64,000 nucleotides of DNA, taken from positions 2,812,501 to 2,876,500 of the forward strand of contig JACCIC010000062.1 in NCBI GenBank assembly GCA_018907035.1. Direction: 5' to 3'. The notes under the pieces are model-generated. The model had not been told where the DNA came from. It made no database searches and saw only the letters and a program-made list of their open reading frames with translations. The translations under genes were made by a program, and so were the position numbers. Shown piece after piece: positions 1-13,651 of this stretch (within the stretch, counting starts at the first letter, position 1; each line of letters starts with the position of its first letter). The DNA comes from Sycobia sp. Sy_11 (taxonomy: Eukaryota; Arthropoda; Insecta; Hymenoptera; Epichrysomallidae).

Positions 1-660
1 GCTCGATTCTGAATCTCGCGTACTGTATGCCCTTTCGTTACGATCGAGCGAAGGCCGTCGGACTCGGGGAGGCTGGTCTCGGTTACCTCGTCGCCGACGT
101 ATGTTCGCATTTTCGGCGGAGAGCTTCGTCCAGGGTCCTTGCCGCGATCGCAGCGCTTGCGGCCGCGGGGGAGGGGGGGGGGCACTTCGAGGGAACTTTT
201 CGCCGGGCGACCTTGAACCCTGACAAAAAGAGTCGTGCGAAATCTACCTCTTTCTCTCTCGGTCTCTGCTTTCCTTTCGCCACGACGCGCGCGGCCATAA
301 AGTTACGCGACGGGCCACGCGACAATTTCTCGGGCGCATTGTTCCCGTCTCGCTTTCTCTCTGTTTCCCTCTCGGGTACCCCGCTGCTCGTCTCTCGCGC
401 GAGGCCAAGCTCGGGTGCGATAATGTCAAGACGGAGAAGGAGAGTTAAAAAAATTACGCGACGAGGAAGAGGAGGAGAGAGGAGGAGGGAGGAGGAGGCA
501 GAGAGGCGCCGGGTACAAGGTTAGACATGCGCGCCGAAGCCACAGAAACACAGAGAGAAGGATGGCTGGCGTAGTCGAGCAGAGGAGAATAAGCACGTGG
601 ATATGGATGTCGCGCGACTCGATCATGACGCGACCGTGTATAATCCAACCTCGTGGCTAG
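1..660. other. CpG-rich, purine-biased gene-free segment
   Basis: This is the most CpG-rich stretch at the left edge, with frequent TCGCG and GCGCG words and a purine-only block at about 431-510. Open frames exist on both strands, but all are Arg/Ser/Glu-rich translations of biased DNA with no recognisable domain. Such CpG-rich DNA often marks a promoter or 5' UTR in insects; here that is inference only, as no TATA box or initiator can be tied to a transcript. Confidence 0.35.
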
Positions 661-925
661 CGATAAAGAGTGCCACCTCCCTGGGTCATAGCTTCTATAC
701 AGATGTCTTTGCAGACAGTGTCTAATAAAGTTTTCATTATCGATTATCCTATAAATTTTTTTAATTTTGATCGTCGATTATTCATCTGGAGTACGATGCT
801 CTCGAGCTCAATACCGCATTTTCCTATTGCATTTTTCTCTCAATTATTACATTCAGTATCGCCTTAACTGTCTTGCTCTACAACTAATTATCTCTAATTA
901 TTTCATTGATCAAGTCTCGTTCTTT

Positions 926-927
<2 letters not shown>

Positions 928-996
<69 letters not shown>

Positions 997-1083
997 TATG
1001 TGTGTGTGTGTGTGCAATATACATTATATATTGCACACACATATGCACAATATACATTATATATATATATATATATATATAAT
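928..1083. repeat. Compound (CA)n-(TG)n-(TA)n microsatellite with palindrome
   Basis: About 62 bp of uninterrupted CA is followed by a short TG run, an inverted repeat (TGTGTGTGCAATATA on the left, TATATTGCACACACA on the right, 5-base loop near 1020) and a TA run. The palindrome could extrude as a cruciform. Confidence 0.9.
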
Positions 1084-1729
1084 AGAAATGAAATCCCATT
1101 CGATCGGCACACTCCGTAATCTTTCCTTGTGACCGATCTTGCCCGGAAGCTTCGATCATTGAAAACTTCGACGTATTATCGAGAAAGGGAATAACAACAG
1201 TATGTACGATCCCTCCTTTGTTCGATCGAATAAGCATTCATTGAGAACGAAACTTCACGATTTCAATAAAAAGCACATTAGAACATATGAGTTCTCGAAA
1301 GAGCTTCTACGTAAATATCACTAAAGTCAGTATAGTCATATTCTGACTAGAATTTTTTTCCCAACAATACGCTAAGTAAATAAAACTGCTAGACTTAATT
1401 TTATACAAAAGAACAATATAATATATATCTTAGGCGCTCGACACGGATAAGATACATTGGGAGATTTTGGTAGGCTCTATATTATATGATAAACACGCGG
1501 GCGACGATCGTCCAACTGAAACTTTAACAACTGCTCAAGAGCGTTCGTTGTCTTACCCGTCCGAACATTATCCACTTTCATATATTTTCCTAATAACTAC
1601 CGCAAAAAGTTCTCTCCTCTGGAAGTTAAATTATCGGGCAATAACGAGCTGGAAAATTATATTCATTTTCATCTCTTTCGCCGTAGCCCCAATAATTATC
1701 GTTTAAACAATTTCTTATCGATTTAAGAA

Positions 1730-1830
1730 TACACACACACACACACGCGCGCGCACGCGCGCATGCATACGAACACGCACATTCGGTGAGCGAGACAGAG
1801 AGAGAGAGAGTGAGAGAGTGAGGGAGAGGG
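1730..1830. repeat. (AC)n-(GC)n and (GA)n microsatellite cluster
   Basis: An AC run passes into GC/AC (potential Z-DNA) at about 1731-1762, followed by imperfect GA repeats at 1795-1830. Confidence 0.85.
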
Positions 1831-2496
1831 GGGAGACTTCTCTAGAATAAATTGTGCATAAATATTTTTGCTCATATATGATTGGTCAACGCGATAAGAC
1901 GACCACGCATATTCCTTTATGTCTATAAGTTTTTTTCGTATAGCTTGAGCTCATAGTCACGAAAATCATCAACGGTAGATATTAGTGAAGAATGTTTTAG
2001 AGTAGGAAAGACAGGCATTGATATAACGTCTAGACTCTACACGGAATAGTCAACACGTGCGCGGAATCTCGGCTAGTTGAGCAAAAGGGCCCAACACGAC
2101 AGCTTTTTCGGGGGGGGGGTGATCCCGTGGCAGTCCACATTTGAATAATTCAGTCCTCATCGTCCGAAATCGACCTACATTGGCGATATCGTGCGCCGAA
2201 ACAAATTACTACTACCTCCCACTAAAAAAGCTAATCGACACGCGCGTCAAACCAGTTCTTCCTTCCCCTCCGATAACCCGCAAGAAACTTGTCGGTGCCT
2301 TGCCGACAATGTAATATCCACGATTTCCGCGGAAGTCGCCGAGTTGTCTCCTGTCTTTTGCTCCCGCAATCCACCCTCCCCCCCGCAGGTCTGTTTACTT
2401 TCTGCACGTGCGTGTCTGCCTGCCTGTCTCGTGCGTATACACACGTCTTTACAGCGGAGAATGCATTGAGTGACGTTGACATACGCTCCATTGAGT

Positions 2497-2574
<78 letters not shown>

Positions 2575-2600
2575 GAGTGATAAAGAGAGAGGTAAAAGAG
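2497..2600. repeat. (GA)n microsatellite
   Basis: A long, nearly perfect GA run with a few AAAG/GGAA interruptions at both ends. It produces the spurious Ser-Leu repeat frames on the - strand. Confidence 0.95.
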
Positions 2601-2831
2601 AGGAGAAGCGAGGCGCACGCGTAGGAAAATTATAGGGAGAGTCATTATCGGGCCGTCGCGCTATTCGTGCGGAATTTCCTTTCGCACAATACGCTTTCAC
2701 TGTCCGTCTAGACGGACCGGCGTGTCAGTAAGGAAGAGAGATAGAGGGAAAAAGAAGAATAAACGCGGTACACTGTAAATTTAGATATAGTCGCGGGAGA
2801 AGAGCAGAGAGCGAAAGAGAGAGCAAGGAGA

Positions 2832-2833
<2 letters not shown>

Positions 2834-2913
<80 letters not shown>
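2834..2913. repeat. (TA)n-(GA)n compound microsatellite
   Basis: About 38 bp of TA is directly followed by about 42 bp of GA. Confidence 0.95.
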
Positions 2914-2919
<6 letters not shown>

Positions 2920-5900
2920 CTGCTTCGAAAGCAGCGAGAGGATGAGAGGGAAACGGCACGCGCGCGCTCGCCGCGAGCGCGTGGTACTAATTGATCGGCG
3001 CGGAATGTTTATTGCGCCAAAGCGAGAGCGCTCTTTTCTTGCGTAACAAGAAACGACCGAGTTTTATGGTGTTGTAAAGTGCACCGAGCCACGGTCCAAG
3101 AAGGTGGCTGATTTTTAGAGGACGATTGATTTCGCGACTTTTAAGCGATGGATCTTGGATTCTACCGTTGTTTCAGAAAGGATTGAGTGCACAACAGGGT
3201 ATTTTGTAAAACGAGTACTGTGTCTTTTTTATGCATTAAATGCATGTATTATCAATTGCCAATATAGATTCTATTAGAAAATTCCGAATAATAGTTGTAG
3301 TGTATAAAATTTATAGCTTCTTGTTCGTAATGGAAAACGCAGAGAAAATATGAATATTAATAATTTCAATTTATTTATCCTGTTTACGTTTTGATCTTTG
3401 ATAATGTATTAATCAAAATAAATTTATATCTGCTTAATGACGAGCAGTGCATTTTTAATATAAATTTTTGTTTAGAATAAAATCAGATGCAGTTTACCTG
3501 CTTAAGGTAGCACATTAAATATATAAGTATTAAATAAATAATTATAAATAATAACTGATTGAATAATCTGTATATGTAGCACGAACTAAATATTTGTAGA
3601 ACCTGACCCAATAATTAATACTAAATATCGGCAAAGAACCGAGTCTATAAATGAGAAATACATTGCCAGGCAGTGAAAAACGAAGACGCGCATCGCTGTT
3701 TCTCCTAGCCTCGAAAAATCGCTCGCTATACACTTCTATACGGACACGCGTCTCTATTTATAATCCGGACCTGCGCGGCGTCTTTCTCCTCCTTCTGCTC
3801 CACTGTCTTTCCTTGCTCCGGCACCAGATGCGTTTTCTCGATTTATATTTTTACGTTGGCGCTCGGCGGATGGATGCTGTCGAGACCGCGGCTGTTGCAT
3901 CAGGCGCAGGAAAAGCTCTACTCGCGGATTTGGAGCTGTTGCACACGCTCGAAAAAAGCAGCGCGAAGCGCGGAGCGCGAAGCCCAAGTGTGCGAGAGCT
4001 TTGGCGCAAATGTATTATCACGTGCACGATGCATGCGAAGCTGCGGTGCAGTGTGAGTGCCAGTATAAATAACGTTGGCGTAGACGTTACCCTCTTTGCC
4101 TCTCGTTTTCGCGCCCCGCCGCCCCACCTACCACCTTCTCTGTTCGGTCTTTTCTTTCTTACATTACCTCCCTTTCTCTCGTCCTTTCTTATTCGACTTC
4201 TGAGCTACTTTTATTATTGCATCTTTATTTTTAATTTAAGTGGCTTAACTCCCTTCGCGGAACACGCGTTACTTTTCAAATTGCAGAGAATTGACTTTGA
4301 AGCCCCGCAATCTTTGGCGCTCTCTCGACGCTCCGAAAGGATAATTTTTATTTTCACCTTGACCGCGTGCGATGCGGTTATGTAAATTTGTATGTGCCGA
4401 GCTTGTACATTCGAGAGCAGGGGCAATAAGTCGGTAATACAGAGCATAATGGGGCTAAATGTATAAGAAAGAAAAATTTATGACAAATTTCTGTTCTAGC
4501 TTTCGAAGCCCCGTTCGGTCTTCGTTTGTATGTAGTAAAAATACGTAAAAAGTAAAGCTTGATTAATCGGAATCTTTGTCCTCGTCTCCGACGCTATCGA
4601 TGTCTCTCTTTCTCTCCAGAATGCCCGAGCTTTGCAAAACGCTCTGCGTATACATTGTTATCGCTCGATTCTTTTGCGTTCTCGGCTTATCTTTTGGCGA
4701 GCTGGAAACTTTTGCGCACTATCTAATTCGTTCTATCGATGCCTCTTCTATTTCGTACGCGCTTAGTCGAGAAAAATATATAAGCGAGAACGGTATATTT
4801 TAAGAAAGTATTGTTGAATACTCGTAAGAAAAATTTTTTCTCGATGGCACAAAGATTTTATTTGTTTTTTTACTCGTCCGAACGTGGCGTTATCCTGCGT
4901 GTGTACTTTAAAAATTTGAAATAATGGATTGGGGATGGGCTGATGAAAAATAATTAGCTAAAAATTGGCTAAAAAATAATACGAATTCATCGCACTTGGT
5001 CTGCTGTAATATATATTATAATAACACGAAAAATTTATGAAGAGAATATTTGGATAGTCCAACAATCGAATTTCTTTTTCTTGAAAATATTTTAAATACT
5101 TAAGTAAATGTTTTAAGGGCTGAATTTAAAGAAAATGGTAACTAAAAAAACCGTTTAAGCTTAAAAATTGGAGAACAAACTTGTAAGATAAACAGTAATT
5201 CTAGAACATATTTTTGAAAATTATGTTCATAAAAACTGTTAAATCTTAATATAGACTTTTTCTATAAAAAAAATTCAATAAATTAGGATTTCATAAATTC
5301 ATTCTTATTAGTAGACTTACTTCGGTATGACTTTAAATAATTAAATTGTTAATAATAATGTCTTGACCCTTGTGTCAGTTTTTCATGTTAAAAATTTGTA
5401 TTCAGAAGATCGATATCAATTTAGCAAATCTTAGTAATTCTATATCTTTTGCAATGGCAAGAAAACCATTCTCATTTCTAAACTATTATGCTGGTGGTTA
5501 TCATCGGTAAGCATATAATAATTACTACTTTCCAAAAATGTATACATAATAGTTTGGCAAAATTTTGCTTTATCGCCTGCAACAAATATATTTTCCAATT
5601 AATAAAATATTTCTCATCAAAATACCTAACAATATAATATAATTTTGACTTATTCTTTATCTAAACGAAAATAATGAAAAGATTGTTTTTCTAATCCCTT
5701 ACATTTTACTTACCGTAGTTTCTCAATAACATATAAATATTGAAAACCTAATTATTATATTTATCTAATTATTAAATCTTTGAGACGAGTTTATTATGTA
5801 CAAACTATCAATTCTAATGTTTCTAACATCCATTGCCAACATAAACAATTTTTTGAGAATCAGCTTCTCTGAAAATCGTAAGCAAATAGCAAGACTAAAA

Positions 5901-7719
5901 ATATTTCAAAGGGAAATATTTTCCCTTCTTCAGTTTCTTTCTGAATTAGGATAGATAAAAACCAATTTGCACAAAATATGAGCTATTTTAAACGCGAAAT
6001 GTAGAAAATAGTTACGGTTCCGTTTTTATAGGCCAATCGCCTAGGTAAGGTGATAATAGATAAATAGAGTGAGAACAACAAGTGGAGAGAGAGAAGGCAA
6101 AAAAGTCCAACGCTCGGTCGAGTGCAAGAAAGAGATTCATTATACTTTAAAGCATATATGAGGAGAGGTGTATGCGAGCACTCGGTCCCTCTAACCACAC
6201 GCATATTATGTTAGTACTGGGCGCCCATGAACATGTGCACATAGCGCGTGCGCATGCACGCAAATGTGGAAAGTCCTAGATGACTCAAAGAACGAGTTAA
6301 CGCGAGATGCAAGAAACCGTCTACACGAGAGATCGGTCAAAATGGCGCGCTTGCGAATTGGACTGTAAAAGAAGTGGAAGGGAATGTTGAAGTCGATGTT
6401 GAAGGATTGGAGATAGACATCGGTAGTGGTACTGGCTGGTAATTATCTTCATGGGGATTTGAAGATAACGAATACTAATAAGAAGATAAGAAAATTAATT
6501 AATTCGGAAATTGGTATTAATTATTCCCTTTTATTTCATGCAATAGATCGAATCTGCATTTGATCGAATTTGACACTTAACACGAGACAACTGTCTTTAC
6601 TTCTATACCGTGGAGATGATCTGGTGTAACATCCGTTGGTAGTATAATTGGCATTAATGTCTAAATGAATATAAATGTACGTCGGTACGTGCATGCATTC
6701 GGTACGTTATCGGTTCAACTTGGACGAATATGATTTGCTGTATTAAACTGAACAAGAGATCTCGGAATCTAAATCAGTCCTTTTTACTTAATGTGCAATG
6801 GTCTAGATTGAACGGCGTAACAGAATAAATCCAAAAAAGGATTTATAAGGTTGTAGAACGTAATTGTTTTCTTTTTTTTTAAAAACAAAATCCATTACCT
6901 TAAATCGTAGCCACTAATTGCAGAAGTATTCGTCAGTTAGTGTATTACATTGTAAACTATTAACTGTTGGTTAACATTCTTAATTATTCTTACTCGTTAT
7001 TATTTTTTTCCCGATTGAACTGTTGTTTTGTTCCGATATTATTTTCCGATTGAACTGAGAAATAAATTCCATGAAAAATGTTTAAATTTAAGGAATATTG
7101 GATAATTTTATTTTTTTTAAATATTGAGAAATATCCACATTCATATAAATTAACTTCCCAAATCAATAAAAAGCGTAAAACTAAACGACGTCGACGTATA
7201 AAAGGACGAATTTTATTCAACTATTTATTCTTTCTACTTTATAAAAATCAGGTTTTGAAAGTAAATTCGACAATAATTCACTATCAGATTAAAAATTTTA
7301 ATTTGGAACTATTAAAATTGGATGTTAGTTAGAATATAAGTCAATTCAAAACTGGCATCTATTTATTTGTTCATCGTTTCGATTTCAAGTTATGCTTGTC
7401 AAATCAAAAAGCCGCAAATCTTCTTTCTCTTTTTCTCAATCGCTTTCTTTTTCTTCCTCATATCCTCTATGTAACAAACGAATATACACATACATATACA
7501 TGCAGCTGCAATTCTTTTGGTTTATACATGTAACATGATAAATAAATGAGAGTTGGCAACGCGGCGCAGCACGGTGTGACGGCCGCGATGGCGGCGGCAG
7601 CAGCCAAGGCCTACCGGCGCGCACTCCTTTTTTTCATCTCTCGTTTTTTCGCGGTACAGCATCAAGCAAAAGACAGAGAAAGGAGAAGGAGAAGGAGGAG
7701 AGAGACAGAAAGAGTGAAA

Positions 7720-7721
<2 letters not shown>

Positions 7722-7772
<51 letters not shown>
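7722..7772. repeat. (GA)n microsatellite
   Basis: Perfect GA run after a longer purine-rich lead-in starting near 7674. Confidence 0.95.
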
Positions 7773-7775
<3 letters not shown>

Positions 7776-8036
7776 CGCACGAGAAAATGCTGCAGACTAT
7801 CCTCCAATCGTTGTCTATATCGTCGTCGTCCTGGAGCTATTAAGAAAGAAAGGAGTGCACTCTCTGTGCCTCCCACTCCTTGCCGTGCAAGCGCGCGGTA
7901 TCCTATCTTTTTGTTATTGTTCTCTACGTCCAACTACGTGAGTAGTAAGTACCTCATAGGGGATACTGTTTTGCGAATGATTTGTACTGGCGAATGATTC
8001 AAAATCAAAATGCAGCACTATTTATTTGTTATCTTC

Positions 8037-8041
<5 letters not shown>

Positions 8042-8114
<73 letters not shown>
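8042..8114. repeat. (GA)n microsatellite
   Basis: About 72 bp of perfect GA in an otherwise AT-rich setting; one of the longest uninterrupted runs in the window. Confidence 0.95.
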
Positions 8115-8116
<2 letters not shown>

Positions 8117-8895
8117 CTATAAAAATATATTAATGCCATCTTGCCATTGGTAATAAGCAAATTTTTCACTCAAAAGAATACTGAATATCGACAATTACAT
8201 ACTTTATGGAATGATTCCTTAATTTCACAAAAATTACACACGATCTAGTGCAGGCTGTACGTTTAATGCCACTTTAAAATATTAAATTCGAACGATAAAC
8301 ATCTTTTTAAGTTGTGAGGCTCAACAATTTTTCGAGGTTCGCTTATTATATGCATGTACGTGAAATCCTTGAAAATCGTAAGTCCTCAACACCATTGAAT
8401 TTTAAAAACACACATCCCTGGAGTATTTTCTCAAAAATTAAAAAAATGAAGAAAAACATAAAAATTAAGAGTTGCTCGAAAGAAATAGTACGGTATAAAA
8501 TATTCTGTAAAACTCTCTTAATTCAAAGCAACAACGCGGATGTAGAGAACCGGGGGTAATGCGGAAAGGGGATAAAAAATCAAAAAAGTTTATTACCCAC
8601 ACTTTACACTTTACACGTGCATCTCAGACCCAATAGGCGGCAGCAGCTGCGACGTCGGTGCATAATATCGTCGCGCGCACATATAAAACGTCCTAGAAAA
8701 CCAATATTCCCGCCCCCATCCATGAAAAAGCATCGTATAGAAACTCAAGCCTAAGACAGGAGAATAAGAAAAAGGCGCAAGTATTCGCGACTGAGGAGAA
8801 GACGACGTCAGCGGCGGCCAAGACGAGGACAACGCCGACGGCCTCCGCCTCCGCAACTGAAAAGAAAGAGCGAAGCTAAACTGCGCGTGCGCGCG

Positions 8896-8897
<2 letters not shown>

Positions 8898-8944
<47 letters not shown>
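8898..8944. repeat. (CT)n microsatellite
   Basis: CT run directly preceded by a GCGCGC tract, in the GC-rich 8.8-9.3 kb island. Confidence 0.95.
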
Positions 8945-8946
<2 letters not shown>

Positions 8947-9081
8947 TGCTCCTCCGCCGTGTTTTTATTACTTGGCTCGGAAAAAAAGAAGAAAGCGCGG
9001 GAGGAAAGGAGGCTGGAAAAAGAAGAGAAGCCTCGCTCGTTCATTGCCCATGGTCAGTAATTTTGAGTTGGGGTTATATCT

Positions 9082-9082
9082 C

Positions 9083-9125
<43 letters not shown>
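9082..9125. repeat. (GA)n microsatellite
   Basis: GA run about 140 bp from the CT run at 8898. The two are inverted relative to each other and could pair. Confidence 0.95.
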
Positions 9126-9127
<2 letters not shown>

Positions 9128-10166
9128 TGAGAAGGAGGGTGGGAGGGCAGAGGAGAGGCGCGAGAATGCACCGAGCCAACGGCCTTCGCGCGCTCCTCCT
9201 TTTTTTTCCGCGGTCCTTAGCCCCGCTCACGAGCTCGCCTTCTTTTCTCTCCTTCGCCTTCGTCTTCTTCTTTTGCTGCCTCTTTTCTTTCTCCGCGCCC
9301 TCCTCCCCCACTTTCTGACATCCTTGCTCACTCTTCTCCCCCCTATCACCCTTCCTCTTTCTTTTTCTTGCTCCCTCAATTTTTCTGTTTCGTTTATATT
9401 TGCGACTTTATTTATATCAAGGGCTCTCTGTCGTTCTTTCTCGCGAGTACTTTCAAATCGTACATATTTATTCTTGAAAAACAAAACCAAGGAGAAGATA
9501 TATTCCACTTTCACTTCCAGTTGTGCTGGCCGGTTGTGTGTGCGCAAATGAAGGTTTACTTCTTCTCCAAAGGTTTGACGATTTTGACTTCTGAGCCTGG
9601 GAATGGGGAGTGAGAGGGCAAGATGTTTTTCACGCTTACACTCCGTATTTTATACTCGTACATCAGCCAACGCTTGAACACACACACACACACTACACAT
9701 ATATGTATGTATGTATAGATGTGTATAAGATATGACCTTGAAGATGTTTTTTTATTCGAGTTAATAGAAGGAAGGAAAGTCAAATTGTTTTTGTACTGCT
9801 TTTTATACGGGTTTCTTCTTTTTTAATCCCTCTCCCTTCCTTTCTTCTCCCTTTATAAAATTGAATTTTGCGTTTTTCGGCAACTCCATAATATTCATCA
9901 GTCTTCCCTTTATCCAATGACGATTATCCAAATGCATTGTCTAAAAATAAACTGTCACTAATGGCTGTGGTGAAAATGCACTGGATTTTTTGGCGAGCGC
10001 CTCAATGTGAATTTATTTTTTAGACTCAGCGGTCGCATATTTTGAATTCTTCCATTGTATAACTCGATCATGCATCAGAAAGACTTCATGAGCTCTTTCC
10101 CGACGAAGCTCTCAAATGTAAATATAACAAAGATTAAATATCTTTTACGTAATAAAATTTTTATTA

Positions 10167-10169
<3 letters not shown>

Positions 10170-10212
<43 letters not shown>
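10170..10212. repeat. (CT)n microsatellite
   Basis: Perfect CT run. Confidence 0.95.
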
Positions 10213-10214
<2 letters not shown>

Positions 10215-10506
10215 CACTCACTTTCTCGTCGTTAAATTCTTATTTAATTAATATATTGCGTAAAAAGCATCGGTACGAGCATCGCACAGATTCATCATTG
10301 TTTTAGTCGCTGATCCAATCAGCGTTTACAGTTTCTTTTACCAATTGAAATGCTTTGACCGTATCAAATAATAATTTCACGTTTTACGGCATTGAACAAA
10401 AAAATATGTGGCTGATTCTCACAAAACTAATACATTTTGTTATTCTATTGCTTTTTTAGTTTGTTGTTTTTTTTTTAATAACACTAGCTCATGCTTTATT
10501 ATGTAG

Positions 10507-10600
10507 CAGCCGATGAAAAGAACGTCGAGACAAGCAGCAGCGCGCAGCTGAGTTCGAGCCGGGCCAGTACAGCTATTTTATCGTCCAGCCTTAATCGCAT
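10507..10600 (+). CDS. Candidate internal coding exon (Ser-rich), unassigned
   Basis: A TAG or CAG acceptor (AG at 10505-10506 or 10508-10509) follows a T-rich stretch, and a GTACGT donor starts at 10601. Between them one frame is open for about 31 codons and gives a Ser-rich peptide with segments DEKNVETSSSAQLSSSRAS and TAILSSSLNR. The exon would end after two bases of a codon. A possible acceptor at 13628-13629 would continue that phase into the frame of the zinc-finger exon at 13652, so this could be an alternative upstream exon of that gene. Against it: the short length, no domain, and a weak partner acceptor. This is a prediction only. Confidence 0.28.
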
Positions 10601-10812
10601 GTACGTTTAATTGCACGTAACTCCTACGTTCGAGCGCAACGCATTATATTAAAACCTCTTTCTTCCCTCTCTTTTTCTCTTCCTCTTGTTTTATTTATTT
10701 ACATTGCCGCTATTAGCATTTACCGCACTATTCGTAAGCATTACTCATCTTCTTTTTCAAACAGAGAGAAGTATAGAGAAGAAATACACATGTACGAAAT
10801 AGAGAAAGGTAG

Positions 10813-10813
<1 letters not shown>

Positions 10814-10885
<72 letters not shown>
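10814..10885. repeat. (GA)n microsatellite
   Basis: About 70 bp of perfect GA. Confidence 0.95.
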
Positions 10886-10889
<4 letters not shown>

Positions 10890-11129
10890 CATGAAACTTG
10901 CGTCTGGAGTGCAAGTATAGAATGTTGTTTGCTTATCATGACGTCAGTGATAAAAAGCAGCCATGATGGATAGGGAATAGAACATAGAGACTCCGCCCCA
11001 TTTTTCGAGACGAACCTCACGTCGCTGCCGAAGCACGTAAACTATTTTGTGCGTCTCTCGAGTACAATTTTTCAAGCAGCCAATGCCTAGAGAGCTCTGG
11101 TCGTATATGCTGAAATTTATTGGTCGAGA

Positions 11130-11190
11130 CTCTCTCTCTCTCTCTCTCTGTCTCTCAATCACTCTCTTACCACCTCTCTCTCTCTCCGAT
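11130..11190. repeat. Imperfect (CT)n tract
   Basis: Two short CT runs separated by a mixed pyrimidine segment. Confidence 0.85.
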
Positions 11191-12342
11191 GTTATAATTA
11201 GCCAATTCCCCGAATTGCAGGCATGTCTGCGAAAAATCGTTAGGCGTTCTTGCGCATTTTGGTACCGCCTTCGAATTTTTTTGACACGGATCGTGGATTT
11301 CATTGCCGATCCTTAAAACGATATTTTTTATGTTTTTTACAGAATGCTTCATTTCGAGAGATAGTTTAATATAAGTCAGCTATATTATTATTTATTTACG
11401 CTTGATTCATCGCTCAATAAATGGGATGATTGTTTTCGAATCAATCGACTTTATCTAGGCATTATTTGATCGGTAATGAATCTTCTAATCTCGCATACTT
11501 GAGAGGTAGAAAAAAGCTATAAGAAACGATAACATTTATATGAAAATATATTTACACCGAATGAAATTGAATCACATTGAACATTAGTTAGTATTATATA
11601 CAACTGAGCGAATAAAATTGCTTTCGAAAAATTGAGAAAATTTTTTTTCTTAAGAACATTGATCGTTCCGCAATTTTTTTTCTCATTCATATAACTATAA
11701 ATAGCAGTTCGACTTTTAATTAAAAAACTAATATTGATAGCATAAAATAACATCTTAGATTACAAAACGATCTTCATTATCATACATTGCCTTAAATCAT
11801 TGTGATTTATGAATACATTTTAGATAGTTAACAATGTATTCAATTTATGTGCTTAATTATACGCCATATTTACACAAAATATCAAAACTATAATGCTCAA
11901 CTGAAAATCGAACTGATCCAGTTAATTATCAGCGATATAATATTCTATAAGAATATATTAATCCGCTTTTAATACAAGAAAAAAGAAATAGACATATAAA
12001 TAACTGACGATTCATCAGATAGCATGTCCGACTTAGAGAGCGTCAGTTTATTGCAAACACAATTGTTAAGCAAGAAAAGTGGTAATATTATGTGAGCTAA
12101 GGAGAGTATGCTAGGCAAATACGAAGGCAATCGCTAATACGGCGTGCTTTATGCTCTTCCGGATTTTCCGAGACGACCGCAGCGCTCCGACCGCTGGCCG
12201 GCTCAAACAAATGCTATTCCAACCGATGCGCGCGCGAGCAGGCCGCGTCGGATTTTTTCCAACTCTTTATCAGTGCTCGCTCTCATTCGCTTTTTGCACT
12301 TTTTTACGAGATGCGCTGACTGTGAAAGAGAGCGAAAGAGTG

Positions 12343-12346
12343 AGAG

Positions 12347-12405
<59 letters not shown>
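12343..12405. repeat. (GA)n microsatellite
   Basis: GA run within the GC-richer 12.1-12.5 kb island. Confidence 0.95.
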
Positions 12406-12407
<2 letters not shown>

Positions 12408-13651
12408 ATATGGCACGATACTACTCGCCTACCCACTACACCGCAAATCGTCTCCTTTAGTTCGCAACGCGGCTCGCTGGCGCTCGGCGCTGCGTCAGCG
12501 CACCCTCGTCCTCCGTCAACGTTTCTATTTTCCCCCTCTCACTACATACATGTGTTTCGATTGGTAAGAGACAGAAAGGGCAACAGAAAAAACAAATTAC
12601 AATTTGAACCGAAATGGAAAAACTGATAGGTAAAATGGTTTGCCAATAAAACGAAGAGAATAACAGCGATCTGTAGAATTATCGATTCTGCGGGATTGAT
12701 CTTAAAGAAACATATAGTTAAAATTTTTATCCTATTGAATTAAATGAAGACTAAACTTTCGAAATTCACATGAATCTTAGACGCAAAGAAGTATTTGAAG
12801 AAAAAGTAGAATATATTCGTTGCAATGTTTCTCTGCGCTGTGAGTACTTGATTGTATGATGTGTTCAATGGTTATCGGTCAAAGAAAGAGATACAAGAAT
12901 TGTGTCAAGTGAACATCGCGAAAGAGTAACCGAGTGTGTATATATTTTCAGAGTTTTCATTTAAAATCACAGAGAAGAAAGCATATAAATAAATATACAG
13001 ACAACTCAATCTAGCTCCAACAGATATATCCCGATTTTTCACAACCGTAAAATCGTACTTAGTATCGATCTTGGTCGTGGATACGCATCACGTACAGTTC
13101 GATAATATTCAATCAATCTTATGCAACTTTGCTGTACAAGGTGCCATTCTTCTAACCCCTCCGAAGTCATGCTCTGCTTCGAACATGCATTACAGTTCAT
13201 CTTTATTTGGGTGCAATGTAGAGTTGCTTGCTTTGTTCATCAACATTAATTATAGGTTAAGTTACGCAAGGGCCGCACTATCGATAAAAATATCTGTAAA
13301 TCTTTGGATGCACCTTTGAATACACTCTGAAATTGTTCGAAACTACAGCAAGAAAGCAAATAGAAATTCTCGATTCCTAATAAATTTCAACTCAACTAAG
13401 AACATCCCTTTATTACATCAGTAGTCCAATAGGATGTTGCAATAAATAAAGATAAACATTAAATAATGCTATTAGTATTGAAGAGAAAAGAGAGAAAAAG
13501 TAACCCAAGGCCCTTTCAACAGCCGCTGCAAGTAATCCAATAAAGTGGTACTAGGCACGCATACATACGCACCCACACGCACGGGCGCATGCACACTCTA
13601 GAATCTCCAGATAATCACAGCTTGAACAGGTCCCCTTCCACGCGCGACAAA

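Larger units (their letters stand above)
661..10500. other. Gene-free interval rich in microsatellites
   Basis: I see no supportable gene in this interval. It alternates AT-rich DNA (for example 3200-3640, 4800-6000 and 6400-7450) with GC-richer islands near 2950-3010, 3700-4130, 7540-7620 and 8800-9310. Long purine/pyrimidine and TA microsatellites are listed separately. The longest open frame (3651-4385, 244 codons) has no domain, has a hydrophobic low-complexity composition and is probably fortuitous. The interval may be upstream regulatory DNA or 5' introns of the zinc-finger gene; nothing in the sequence decides this. Confidence 0.6.
10601..13651. other. Gene-free interval upstream of the zinc-finger start codon
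   Basis: AT-rich DNA with microsatellites and a GC-richer island at about 12130-12530. No domain-bearing frame is seen. The frame of the start codon at 13652 stays open upstream only to a TAA at 13541, so the segment just before the ATG is 5' UTR or the end of an intron. Confidence 0.5.

Noticed and set aside
2247..2645. Ser-Leu repeat 'proteins' on many array positions
   Set aside because: Direct translation of GA/CT dinucleotide repeats; the same holds for Tyr-Ile (TA arrays) and His-Thr or Cys-Val (CA arrays).
3651..4385. Longest host-region open frame, 244 codons (+)
   Set aside because: No domain, hydrophobic/Ser-Leu-biased composition with pyrimidine-run translations, no splice or start support; most likely chance.
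8946..9551. 201-codon frame (+) around the CT/GA arrays
   Set aside because: A large part is Arg-Glu dipeptide from (GA)n and Leu/Phe-rich pyrimidine DNA.
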